From positions 10,008-74,007 of the forward strand of contig NZ_JASLGR010000054.1 of the NCBI RefSeq assembly GCF_030150155.1: a DNA stretch of 64,000 nucleotides. Direction: 5' to 3'. The stretch comes from Nocardioides sp. (GTDB lineage: Bacteria; Actinomycetota; Actinomycetes; Propionibacteriales; Nocardioidaceae). The notes under the pieces were generated by a model. That model was given only the letters and a program-made list of their open reading frames with translations. It made no database searches and had not been told where the DNA came from. A program made the position numbers and the translations under genes. Below are positions 1 to 8,379 of this stretch, piece by piece. Within the stretch, counting starts at the first letter, position 1. Each line of letters begins with the position of its first letter.

Positions 1-1
1 C

Positions 2-124
2 GGCGCGACCGTGCAGCAGCCCACCCTGGACGAGGTCTTCCTCGCCCTCACCGGGCACGGCACCGATCAGTCCAGCCAGTCCGGCCAGTCCAGCCACTCC
101 GAGAACGAGGAGGTCACACGATGA
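2..124 (+). CDS. ABC transporter ATP-binding subunit, C-terminal end (partial)
   Basis: The window opens inside this gene; about 40 final codons are visible. The tail contains PTLDEVFLALTGH, the usual C-terminal motif of DrrA-type (daunorubicin-resistance) ABC ATPases, followed by a Ser/Gln/Glu-rich extension. Its TGA overlaps the next start codon as ATGA, so the two are translationally coupled subunits of one exporter. The Walker motifs lie outside the window, so the assignment rests on the C-terminal motif and on the permease next door. The substrate cannot be told. Confidence 0.8.
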   Translation, partial: GATVQQPTLDEVFLALTGHGTDQSSQSGQSSHSENEEVTR

Positions 125-945
125 GCACCCTGGCCGCCGACCGCACCATCGCCGCCGCCAAGGCGCGGCTCACCCCGCGCCCGACCCTGGCCGAGACCTG
201 GTCCCAGACCCTGACGATGGCGTGGCGGGCGCTGAAGAAGATGCGGCGCAACCCCGAGCAGTTCTTCGACGTGATCATCCAGCCGCTGCTGTTCACCGCG
301 ATGTTCACCTACATCTTCGGCGGCGCCGTCTCCGGCTCGGTCACGCAGTACCTCCCCGTGGTGATCCCCGGGATCCTCGCCCAGACCGCCCTGACGGCCT
401 GCATGGCGACCGGCACGCAGATGCGCGAGGACATGGAGAAGGGCGTCTTCGACCGCTTCCGCTCGCTGCCGATGGCGCGGATCGCTCCGCTGGCGGGGCC
501 GATGCTGGCCGACGTACTGCGCTATGGGATCGCTGCGACCCTGACCCTGCTCACCGGGCTGGCGATGGGCTACCGGCCCGGCGGCGGCGTCCTCGGCGTG
601 ATCGCCGGGTGGATCCTGGTGGTCCTGGCCGGCTGGTCGCTGTCGTGGATCTTCGCCTGGCTCGGCACCGTGGCGCGCTCGGCCCAGGCCGTGCAGGGCA
701 TCGGGATGATGATCATGTTCCCGCTGACCTTCCTCTCCGACGCGTTCACTCCCAAGGACACGATGCCGAACTGGCTCCAGCACTTCGTCGCGATCAACCC
801 GGTGACCCTGGTGATCCATGCGCTGCGGGACCTGATCAACGAGGGCCAGCTCACCGCCAACGTCGGCTGGGCCGTGCTCGGCTGCGGGGTGATCGTGGCG
901 GTCTTCGGGCCGCTGGCGGTGCGCAGCTACAGCCGCAAGGTCTGA
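121..945 (+). CDS. ABC-2 type transporter permease (DrrB-like)
   Basis: A 274-aa integral membrane protein with a short cytoplasmic N-terminus (ending MRRNPEQFF, typical of the family) and about six hydrophobic segments between residues 50 and 270. It matches the ABC-2 / DrrB permease family that pairs with DrrA-type ATPases to export drugs or lipids. The ATG overlaps the stop of the ATPase gene. The gene ends 7 bp from the end of the convergent regulator. Nothing nearby looks like an antibiotic cluster, so a general multidrug or lipid exporter is the safest reading. Confidence 0.88.
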   Translation: MSTLAADRTIAAAKARLTPRPTLAETWSQTLTMAWRALKKMRRNPEQFFDVIIQPLLFTAMFTYIFGGAVSGSVTQYLPVVIPGILAQTALTACMATGTQMREDMEKGVFDRFRSLPMARIAPLAGPMLADVLRYGIAATLTLLTGLAMGYRPGGGVLGVIAGWILVVLAGWSLSWIFAWLGTVARSAQAVQGIGMMIMFPLTFLSDAFTPKDTMPNWLQHFVAINPVTLVIHALRDLINEGQLTANVGWAVLGCGVIVAVFGPLAVRSYSRKV

Positions 946-952
946 GCGCCGC

Positions 953-3838
953 TCAGGCCAGGGAGTCGAGCAGCGCGATCGCATGGTCGCGCAGCTCGAT
1001 CGGCCGGGGGCTGCCGATCCTGTCGCGGTACGTCGTCACCAGGACGGGATCGACCAGGGGCTCACCCCACGACGGATCCAGGCTGGGCAGCATCCGGTTG
1101 AGGGAGAAGACCTCGCTCACCGCGATCAGCTCGGCGGCCTTCTCGGGGTCACCGTGCGCGCCCTCCCAGGCCGCGAGCCCGACCAGCAGGCAGCCGACCA
1201 CCGGGAAGTCGAGCCAGACCTGGGTCTCCCCGATCAGGCGGCGGGCCTGGGCCAGCAGCGTGTCCCGGTCGGCCCGGGCCCCGGCCGCCCGGCCCGCACG
1301 GACCCGCGCCGCCAGCGCCGCCGCGAGCGGCAGGCTGACCCACGGCTCGTCGCCGTCGAACTCGCCGATCCCGGTCAGGGTGGCGTCGGTCCGGGAGCGC
1401 TCCCGGATCTCCTCCAGGCCGGCGGCGTAGCCCGCCAGGCCCTCGTCAACCAGGCCCCGGGCGAGCAGCACCTCGGCACGTCCGCAGACCAGGGCGACCC
1501 CGGCCCCGAAGACGGACTGGGTCGGGTCCTCGGCCACCACCTGGTCCAGGATCCGGTCGGCCTCATCCAGGTCGCCCTCGCGCAGCGCGACCAGGGCGTG
1601 CACGGCGCGGACCTGCGCGGCGTCCTCGTGGGCGCCGACGGCGACCAGGGTCGGCAGCGCGAGGCCGGCGTGGTGGCGGGCCTCGGCCCACTCCCCTGCC
1701 TGGAGACCCAGTCCCGCGAGCTGACTGTGCACCGAGGCCACGCCCCACGGCCCCTCGGACGGATCGGCCAGGGCGAGCGCCCGCTCGGCGGCCTCCCGGG
1801 CGCGGGCGACCTCACCGCCGTTCTCCAGGGCATGGCTCGACCAGTAGTGCGCGAGCCGGGCCACGGCAGGATCGGGATCCTCACCGAGGCGGGCCATCAG
1901 GTCACTCAGGTCCTCGCCGTCGTGGTCGGCCATCGTCAGCACCACCCGAGCGTGGGCGTTGCCGTCGGTGTGCTCGGCACCGATGCCGAGCCGGCGCAGC
2001 GTCGCCAGCGCCCCCTCGTGGAAGCCACCGGCGAAGATCATCCGGTTGGACAGCACCGCCACCAACGCCACCCGGGCGGCGTCGGCGATCTCGTCGGGGA
2101 TCGTCCGGTCCGCGAGCACGTCCCCGATCTGCTCGGCGAAGCGCAGCACCTTCAGGTGGGAACCCTCGATCGTCCAGAAGGTCGACAGCGTGGCGAACAG
2201 CTCGACCACCGTGACGACATCCTCGTCGGCCACCGCGGCCCGGAGCACGTCGACCAGGTTGCCCTCCTCGGCCCGCAGCTCCGTGACCTGGGCGATCTGC
2301 TCGAGCGAGGACAGCCGCGCGCGTGCGGTGCGCGCCCGTCCGACCGCCCAGGCGCGCAGGGCCTGCTCGGCCGTGGCGTCGTCGCCGGCCTCGACCAGGT
2401 GCATCAGGCCGAACTCACGGACCGTCTCCAGCAGCCGGTAGCGCACTCCCCCGTGGATCGGCTCGGCCTCCTCGACGACGACCAGCGACTGATCGACCAG
2501 CTCCGCGATCCGCTCCAGGGCCTCGTCCCCGACGATCGCCTCGGCCCCGTCCAGACCGAACCCCGCCCGGAACACCGCCAGTCGGCGCAACGCCTCGCGC
2601 TGCGGCTCGGAGAGCAGGTTCCAGCTCCAGTCGATCACCGCGATCAGGGTCTGATGCCGCTCGGGCGCATCGCGACTGCCGCCGCGCAGCAGGGCGAACC
2701 GATGGTCGAGACGGCGGGCCACCTCGGCCACGCTCATCACCCGGACCTTGGCCGCTGCCAGCTCGACCGCCAACGGCAGCCCGTCGAGCCGCTGCACCAG
2801 TGGCGTCACCACGTCGTCGTCCACGGCCGCCCCGGGCCGAGCGGCCTGCGCGCGACGACGGAACAGTGCCACCGCGTCGGCCGTGCCCAGCTCGGGCAGC
2901 AGGTAGACCTGCTCGGCCGCCAGTCCGAGCGGGGCGCGCGTCGTGGTCAGGACGTTCAGTGCCGGCGTACGACGGACCAGGAGGGCGACCAGGTCCGCGA
3001 CCGCTGCCACGACCTGCTCGCAGTTGTCCAGGATCAGCAGGCTCGGCACGGTGCCGATCGCCTCGACCAGGCGGTCGACCAGGTCGAGGGTGCGGGCCTC
3101 GCCGGTGAGGTTGGAGCGCAGCGAGCCCTGCACGCCCAGGGCATCGGCGATCGCCACCCCGACACCGGCACCGGCCGTGACCGCCGCCAATGGCACGAAG
3201 TGGACCAGCGGCTGCTCGGAGGTCAGACCCACCCGGTGGGCCAGCCGGGTCTTGCCCAGGCCGCCGGGGCCGACGATCGAGACGACCCGGTGGCGGCGGA
3301 GCAGAGCTGTGACCGCGGTGACGTCGCGGTCGCGCCCGATCAGCTCGTCGGTGTCGTAGGCCAGACCGGAGCGCACCGGACGGTCGCGGTGGAGCAGCTC
3401 CTCGTGCAGCCGTTGCAGGGCCGGTCCGGGGTCGACACCGAGGCTCGCCCCGAGATGGGCACGGTGCTCGGCGTACGCCTCCAGCGCGGCAGGGACACCG
3501 CGGACGGCGGCGACCGCCCGGAGCCGGGCGAGGACGACCTCCTCATCGTCACCGGCGAGGTCGAGGAACCCGAGGGCGTCGGCGTACCGGCCCTCGGCGG
3601 CGAGCGCCAGGCCGTGAGGACGTGCCGCCCACAGGTCGACCTCGTCGGGGTCGATCCCGATCCGGTAGCCGGTGGCGGTGCGCTCGACCACGGTGGCGTC
3701 GGTCAGCGCCCGGACCCGCGAGATGACGACCTGCAGGGCCTTGGTGCCGGTGGCGGGCGGGTCCTCGCCCCACACGGCGTCGAGGAGCGCGCCCTCGGAC
3801 AGCCCCCGTGCCCCGGCCTCGACGAGGGCACGGAGCAC
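953..3838 (-). CDS. BTAD / NB-ARC / TPR transcriptional regulator (AfsR/SARP-like)
   Basis: Long regulator of 961 aa from the GTG at 3838. Order: OmpR-like winged helix (about 1-60, with AVWGEDPP), bacterial transcriptional activator domain (about 65-155), NB-ARC/STAND ATPase with Walker A GPGGLGKT at 189-196 and Walker B LLILDNCEQ, then a long helical TPR-like region (about 480-950). From the GTG the winged helix lacks its first strands. The frame stays open upstream to 3931 and encodes the missing part (LRLQVAGEVTWDG), but the only plausible start there is CTG at 3907, overlapping the pheT stop as CTGA. The true start is therefore probably 3907 (984 aa). The target genes are unknown. Confidence 0.85.
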   Translation of the reverse strand: MLRALVEAGARGLSEGALLDAVWGEDPPATGTKALQVVISRVRALTDATVVERTATGYRIGIDPDEVDLWAARPHGLALAAEGRYADALGFLDLAGDDEEVVLARLRAVAAVRGVPAALEAYAEHRAHLGASLGVDPGPALQRLHEELLHRDRPVRSGLAYDTDELIGRDRDVTAVTALLRRHRVVSIVGPGGLGKTRLAHRVGLTSEQPLVHFVPLAAVTAGAGVGVAIADALGVQGSLRSNLTGEARTLDLVDRLVEAIGTVPSLLILDNCEQVVAAVADLVALLVRRTPALNVLTTTRAPLGLAAEQVYLLPELGTADAVALFRRRAQAARPGAAVDDDVVTPLVQRLDGLPLAVELAAAKVRVMSVAEVARRLDHRFALLRGGSRDAPERHQTLIAVIDWSWNLLSEPQREALRRLAVFRAGFGLDGAEAIVGDEALERIAELVDQSLVVVEEAEPIHGGVRYRLLETVREFGLMHLVEAGDDATAEQALRAWAVGRARTARARLSSLEQIAQVTELRAEEGNLVDVLRAAVADEDVVTVVELFATLSTFWTIEGSHLKVLRFAEQIGDVLADRTIPDEIADAARVALVAVLSNRMIFAGGFHEGALATLRRLGIGAEHTDGNAHARVVLTMADHDGEDLSDLMARLGEDPDPAVARLAHYWSSHALENGGEVARAREAAERALALADPSEGPWGVASVHSQLAGLGLQAGEWAEARHHAGLALPTLVAVGAHEDAAQVRAVHALVALREGDLDEADRILDQVVAEDPTQSVFGAGVALVCGRAEVLLARGLVDEGLAGYAAGLEEIRERSRTDATLTGIGEFDGDEPWVSLPLAAALAARVRAGRAAGARADRDTLLAQARRLIGETQVWLDFPVVGCLLVGLAAWEGAHGDPEKAAELIAVSEVFSLNRMLPSLDPSWGEPLVDPVLVTTYRDRIGSPRPIELRDHAIALLDSLA

Positions 3839-3903
3839 GGCACGCGGGCGGTCACCCGGGACGGGGGTGCCGTCCCAGGTGACCTCTCCCGCTACCTGGA
3901 GCC

Positions 3904-6396
3904 TCAGCGCCGCACTGCTCCGGTGAGCTCACCGGCACGGGCCACGGCCGCGTCGCGGGCCGCGCTGGCCTCGCCCTCGGCCAGGGTGCGGTCGGCGGCG
4001 CGGAAGCGGAGCGCGAAGGCGAGGGACTTCTTGCCCTCACCGAGCTGCTCGCCGGTGTAGACGTCGAAGAGACGGACCGACTCCAGCAGGTCGCCGGCCC
4101 CCTCGCGCAGTGCCGACTCGACGGCGCCCACGGCGACATCGGCGGCGACCACGAGGGCGACGTCCTCCTTGGCGACCGGGAAGGTCGAGAAGGACGGTGC
4201 GAGCGACCGGTCCGGCGTGGCAGCGATCAGCGCGTCGAGGTCGAGCTCGACGGCTGCGGCACGCGCGGGCAGGCCCAGGCTGGTGCACACGGCCGGGTGC
4301 AGCTCGCCGGCGTGACCGATCACGGTGCCCTCGACGCTGACCTCGGCGCAGCGGCCGGGGTGCCAGGGGGCGAGCTGGGCGTTGGCGAGGGTGACCTCGA
4401 CGCCGAGCTCGTCGGCGAGGCGATGCACCACGGCCAGCGCGTCGACCCACCCGGCCTGGGTGCCCTCACCCCACCAGCCGGAGCGCTCCCGCTCCCCGGC
4501 CAGGACGACGCCGAGGTGGAGCGGCTGGCGCGGGATCGCGGCCAGGAGCGCCTCGAGCTGCTCGTCGCTGGGGCGGGACGCTGCGCTGTAGATCGGCGCC
4601 GCGCCGTCGACCGGGAAGGCCACGGTCATGGTCTCGAACAGGGCGACGCCGGGCGCACCGCGCCCGATGTTGCGCACGGCGGACTTGAGCAGGCCCGGGA
4701 GGATCGTCGTGGTGTACGCCGGCTCCTCGCTCGACAGCGGGTTGGCCAGCACGACGGTGCGGCGCCGCTCGTCGTCGGCCGCCAGGCCGAGCTGGTCGAA
4801 GGTGGCCTCGCCGACGAACGGGAAGCTGATCACCTCGGCCAGGCCGCCCCCGGCGAGGGTGCGCCCGATCCGGCGGCGGAGCTTCTGGGACCGGGTCAGA
4901 CCGCGGCCGTTGGTGGCCCGCGGCAGCACCGAGGGGACCTGGTCGTAGCCGACGATGCGGACGACCTCCTCGACCAGGTCGTACGGGTCGTTGAGGTCCG
5001 GGCGCCAGCTCGGGCCGACGGCGGTCAGGGTGTCGCCGTCGGTGGTGACGGTGGCGCCCACAGCGGTCAGGTAGCCGACGGTGGCCTCCGGGCTGACAGC
5101 GATGCCGCTGAGCCGGGCCGGCAGGTCGGCGTCGATGGTGATCGCCGGGCGGGCCGGGGCCTCGCCGATCAGGGTGAAGCCGGGCTCCGCGGTCGCGCCG
5201 CCGAGCTCGACGAGCAGCTCGACCAGGCGGTCGGCGGCGGCGGTGGGCAGCAGCGGGTCGACACCGCGCTCGAAGCGCTTGGAGGCCTCCGAGCCGAGCT
5301 TGTGCCGCTTCTGGGTGCGGAAGACCGAGGTCGGGTCGAAGTACGCCGCCTCGATCACGATCTCGGTGGTGGTCTCGCTGATCTCGGTGGAGGCACCACC
5401 CATCACGCCGGCGATGCCGATCGGGCCGGAGCCGTCGGCGATGACCAGGTCGGCCGGGTCCAGGGTGCGGGTGACGTCGTCGAGGGTGACGACCTTCTCC
5501 CCCGCGACCGCGCGGCGGACCACGATCGGGCCGTTGAGCTTGGCCTTGTCGTAGCAGTGCGTAGGCTGACCCAGCTCGAGCATCACGTAGTTGGAGATGT
5601 CGACGGCCAGCGAGATGGAGCGCATCCCGCACTGCTCCAGACGTGCCTGCATCCAGGCCGGGGTGGTCGCGGCCGGGTTGAAGCCGCTCACCACGCGCGT
5701 GCTGAAGACCGGGCAGCCGGCCGGGTCCTCGACCTGGACCGGGTAGGCGTCGATCGCCGCGAGGGTGATCGGACGGTTCGCCGGATCGACGAAGGGCAGG
5801 TCGAAGCCGAGGGCGGCCTCGCGGGCGACACCGCGCAGCGACAGTGCGTAGGCACGGTCGGGGTTGATCTCGAACTCGATCACCTCCTCGCCGAAGCCGA
5901 GGAACTCACGGGCGTCGGTGCCCGGCTCAGGCCCGTCGGCGGGGACGACGAGGATGCCGTGTCCGCCGTCGTCGGGCAGGCCGAGCTCGGCACCGGAGCA
6001 GATCATGCCCGCGGAGAGGTGGCCGTAGGTCTTGCGCTCGGAGATCGCGAAGCCACCAGGCAGCACGGCACCGGGGAGGCTGACGACGACCTTGTCGCCG
6101 ACGCCGAAGTTGTGGGCGCCGCAGATGATCCCCTGGGGTGCACCGGTGCCGTTGGCGTCGCCGACGTCGACGGTGCACCAGTTGATCACCTTGCCGTTCT
6201 TCTGCGGCTCCTTGTCCTGCGTCAGCACCCGGCCGATGACGAGCGGACCGGTGACGTCGGCACCGGCGGCGTGGATCGCCTCCAGCTTGAGGCCGAGCGC
6301 GGTGAGGCGAGCGGTGAGGATCTCGGTGGAGACGCTGTCGGGCAGCGCGGTTCCTGCTGCCAGGATCTCCTTGATCCAGGAGACGGGGGCCTTCAT
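3904..6396 (-). CDS. pheT: Phenylalanine--tRNA ligase beta subunit
   Basis: An 830-aa protein, normal for a full-length bacterial PheT. It has the N-terminal tRNA-binding (EMAP-like) domain at about 40-150 (VIGRVLTQDKEPQKNGK), the B3/B4 editing and B5 domains in the middle (KRHKLGSEASKRFERGVDP near 360-380), and the C-terminal anticodon-binding FDX-ACB domain (about 735-828). With PheS it forms the alpha2-beta2 enzyme that charges tRNA-Phe. Its ATG overlaps the pheS stop as ATGA. The downstream regulator begins at or within the stop codon. Confidence 0.97.
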   Translation of the reverse strand: MKAPVSWIKEILAAGTALPDSVSTEILTARLTALGLKLEAIHAAGADVTGPLVIGRVLTQDKEPQKNGKVINWCTVDVGDANGTGAPQGIICGAHNFGVGDKVVVSLPGAVLPGGFAISERKTYGHLSAGMICSGAELGLPDDGGHGILVVPADGPEPGTDAREFLGFGEEVIEFEINPDRAYALSLRGVAREAALGFDLPFVDPANRPITLAAIDAYPVQVEDPAGCPVFSTRVVSGFNPAATTPAWMQARLEQCGMRSISLAVDISNYVMLELGQPTHCYDKAKLNGPIVVRRAVAGEKVVTLDDVTRTLDPADLVIADGSGPIGIAGVMGGASTEISETTTEIVIEAAYFDPTSVFRTQKRHKLGSEASKRFERGVDPLLPTAAADRLVELLVELGGATAEPGFTLIGEAPARPAITIDADLPARLSGIAVSPEATVGYLTAVGATVTTDGDTLTAVGPSWRPDLNDPYDLVEEVVRIVGYDQVPSVLPRATNGRGLTRSQKLRRRIGRTLAGGGLAEVISFPFVGEATFDQLGLAADDERRRTVVLANPLSSEEPAYTTTILPGLLKSAVRNIGRGAPGVALFETMTVAFPVDGAAPIYSAASRPSDEQLEALLAAIPRQPLHLGVVLAGERERSGWWGEGTQAGWVDALAVVHRLADELGVEVTLANAQLAPWHPGRCAEVSVEGTVIGHAGELHPAVCTSLGLPARAAAVELDLDALIAATPDRSLAPSFSTFPVAKEDVALVVAADVAVGAVESALREGAGDLLESVRLFDVYTGEQLGEGKKSLAFALRFRAADRTLAEGEASAARDAAVARAGELTGAVRR

Positions 6397-7517
6397 GACA
6401 GCTCACTTCCGAATGCAGTGGTGAAGCGCACGTCGCCTTCGAAGAGGGTGCGCAGGTCGGACAGACCGGTGCGGAACATCAGGGTCCGGTCGATGCCCAT
6501 GCCGAACGCGAAACCGGAGTAGCGCGTCGAGTCGACGCCGCAGGCGGCCAGCACCCGGGGGTTGACCATGCCGCAGCCGCCCCACTCGATCCAGCCCTCG
6601 CCACGACAGGTGCGGCACGCTCCGGCCGAGGCGTCCTCGGCGTCCTTGAGACCGCTGCCCCGGCACACGAAGCAGGTCAGGTCCACCTCGGCCGACGGCT
6701 CGGTGAACGGGAAGAACGAAGGCCGGAAGCGGGTCTCGATGCCCTCGCCGAACATCTGCCCGGCGAAGTGGTCCAGGGTGCCCTTGAGGTGCGCCATCGA
6801 GATGCCCTCGTCGATCGCCAGGCCCTCGACCTGGTGGAACATCGGCGAGTGGGTGGCGTCGTACTCATCGGTGCGGAAGACACGACCGGGGCAGACCACG
6901 TAGATGGGCGGCTCCTGGGTCAGCATCGTGCGCGCCTGCACGGCCGAGGTGTGGGTGCGCAGTACGACGTGGTTCTCGGCCGGCTCGGTCCAGAACGTGT
7001 CCTGCATCGTGCGGGCAGGGTGGTCAGGACCCAGGTTGAGGGCGTCGAAGTTGAGCCACTCGGCCTCGATCACGGGCCCCTCGGCGACGTTCCAGCCCAT
7101 CGCGACGAAGATGTCGGCGATCAGGTCGGCTCCGCTGGTGAGCGGGTGCCGGGCGCCGGCCGGGAACCGGTCGACGGGGACCGTGACGTCGACGGTCTCC
7201 TCGATCAGGATGCGGGCCTCGTGCTCGGCCTCGAGGACCGCGGTCCGCTCGGCCAGCGCCTTGTTGACCTGGCCGCGGGCCTGGCCGACGCGGGCGCCGG
7301 CCTCCTTGCGCGCAGCGGGTGGCAGGGCACCGATCTCGCGGTTGGCCAGCGCCAGCGGCGAGCGGTCGCCGACGTGGTCCAGGCGGACCTGCTTCAGCGC
7401 CTCCAGATCGACGGCGGCAGCGATGGCCGCGAGGGCCGCGTCACGCGACGCCTCGACCTCTTCTGCCTTGAGCGGGGTGACCTCGACGGGGTCGTAGTCA
7501 GTATTGGGGCCAGACAC
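6393..7517 (-). CDS. pheS: Phenylalanine--tRNA ligase alpha subunit
   Basis: A 374-aa catalytic subunit. Class II synthetase motifs are visible: motif 2 near VCPGRVFRTDEYDATH and motif 3 near GFAFGMGIDRTLM. A Cys cluster (CFVCRGSG, CRTCRGEG, GGCGMV) sits in the catalytic core, as in many bacterial PheS. GTG at 7517 is chosen because the protein then starts at the family position and a -10 box TAGACT (7525-7530) lies 7 nt upstream with no ribosome binding site, so the mRNA is probably leaderless. Followed by pheT with an ATGA overlap. Confidence 0.96.
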   Translation of the reverse strand: MSGPNTDYDPVEVTPLKAEEVEASRDAALAAIAAAVDLEALKQVRLDHVGDRSPLALANREIGALPPAARKEAGARVGQARGQVNKALAERTAVLEAEHEARILIEETVDVTVPVDRFPAGARHPLTSGADLIADIFVAMGWNVAEGPVIEAEWLNFDALNLGPDHPARTMQDTFWTEPAENHVVLRTHTSAVQARTMLTQEPPIYVVCPGRVFRTDEYDATHSPMFHQVEGLAIDEGISMAHLKGTLDHFAGQMFGEGIETRFRPSFFPFTEPSAEVDLTCFVCRGSGLKDAEDASAGACRTCRGEGWIEWGGCGMVNPRVLAACGVDSTRYSGFAFGMGIDRTLMFRTGLSDLRTLFEGDVRFTTAFGSELS

Positions 7518-7524
7518 TCGCCTG

Positions 7525-7530
7525 AGTCTA
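7525..7530 (-). promoter_or_regulatory. -10 box of leaderless pheS promoter
   Basis: TAGACT on the minus strand, exactly 7 nt before the pheS GTG. No purine-rich Shine-Dalgarno sequence lies between. No good -35 hexamer is visible. Confidence 0.55.
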
Positions 7531-7558
7531 GTGCCGCGAATCGACAACCGCCGCCTCA

Positions 7559-7634
7559 CCCGGATCTCGCACGTGGTGAACCCGGATCTCGCACGTGGTG
7601 AACCCGGATCTCGCGCGTGGTGAACCCGGATCTC
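7559..7634. repeat. Tandem 22-bp direct repeat (3.5 copies)
   Basis: The unit cccggatctcgcacgtggtg plus aa occurs at 7559-7580, 7581-7602 and 7603-7624 (one a-to-g change), followed by a partial copy from 7625 that runs into the stop codon of the histidine kinase. It fills most of the kinase-pheS gap, upstream of the pheS promoter. There are no spacers between units. Confidence 0.95.
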
Positions 7635-8352
7635 AGTCGTGCCAGGCGGGCCAGGCCACCCGCAGCCGTGCTCCCCCACCCGGACGGTCGTCGATCGCGA
7701 TGGTGCCGCCGTGAGCGGCGACCAGTCCCCCGACCAGGTAGAGCCCCAGACCGGTGCCCGGGCTGCCCCCGCCCTTCCAGTACTTGGTGAAGACCCGTTC
7801 GCGCAGCTCGGGGTGGATGCCGTCGCCCTCGTCGTCGACGGTGAGCAGCAGCTGGTCCTCACCGGCGGCGAGCGTGATCGTCACCGTCCCCTGCCCGTGC
7901 CGTACGGCGTTGTCGGCCAGGTTCGTCACGACCTGGGCGAACTTGTCGGGATCGGCGTCGATCGAAGGCAGCGCGTCGGCGGCGACCAGGACGATCTCGC
8001 GCGAGGTGGAGATCGCGATGTTGTCCACCACCCGGCGCACGATCGGCTCGGGCTCGGTCGGGCGCCGGTGCATCTGGAGCCGGCCGGTGTCGATCCGGGC
8101 GACGTCGAGCATCTCGGTGATCAGCCGCGAGAGCCGGTCGGCATCGACCAGGGCGGTGGTGAGCATGAACTTCTTCTGCTCGTCGGTGAGCTTGTCCCAC
8201 CGGTTGAGCACCGCCTGGACGAACCCCTTCATCCCGGTGAGCGGACTGCGCAGCTCGTGCGCCAAGGTGGCGACGAGGTCGCTGCGCTCCAGCTCCCACT
8301 CGGCCTCGCCGGAACGTTCGGGTGCACCCGGCCCACAAGCCTCGTCGGACAT
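7633..8352 (-). CDS. Soluble sensor histidine kinase, orphan
   Basis: A 239-aa kinase core with no membrane segment or sensor domain. HisKA region has AHELRSPLTG with the phospho-acceptor at His32; HATPase region has the N box (DNAVRHGQG), G1 (DEGDGIHPE) and G2 (GTGLGLYLV). No response regulator is adjacent. It lies between trmH and pheS; a similar orphan kinase in this position is known in Streptomyces. The ATG at 8352 is preferred over the GTG at 8361 because a -10 box TAGGGT ends 7 nt upstream of it, indicating a leaderless mRNA. The gene ends in the tandem repeat. Confidence 0.85.
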   Translation of the reverse strand: MSDEACGPGAPERSGEAEWELERSDLVATLAHELRSPLTGMKGFVQAVLNRWDKLTDEQKKFMLTTALVDADRLSRLITEMLDVARIDTGRLQMHRRPTEPEPIVRRVVDNIAISTSREIVLVAADALPSIDADPDKFAQVVTNLADNAVRHGQGTVTITLAAGEDQLLLTVDDEGDGIHPELRERVFTKYWKGGGSPGTGLGLYLVGGLVAAHGGTIAIDDRPGGGARLRVAWPAWHD

Positions 8353-8359
8353 GGCCCAC

Positions 8360-8365
8360 ACCCTA
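8360..8365 (-). promoter_or_regulatory. -10 box of leaderless kinase promoter
   Basis: TAGGGT, 7 nt before the ATG at 8352, inside the short gap after trmH. It decides the start codon of the kinase. Confidence 0.5.
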
Positions 8366-8379
8366 GTCTGGGTGACGAC

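Noticed and set aside
1..3907. Antibiotic biosynthesis cluster suggested by DrrAB-type exporter next to an AfsR/SARP-like regulator
   Set aside because: No biosynthetic enzymes are adjacent, and the regulator is linked to pheT rather than to the exporter, with which it is convergent.
983..4060. Very long open frame on the plus strand opposite the BTAD regulator, and similar long antisense frames opposite pheT and others
   Set aside because: Low-complexity Arg/Gly/Gln/Asp composition without domains. They are by-products of high third-position GC in the real genes on the other strand.
7518..7632. Phe-rich leader peptide before pheS
   Set aside because: No frame with Phe codon runs; the pheS mRNA appears leaderless, leaving no room for an attenuator.
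7559..7634. Possible CRISPR array
   Set aside because: The repeats are directly adjacent with no spacers and no cas genes are present.
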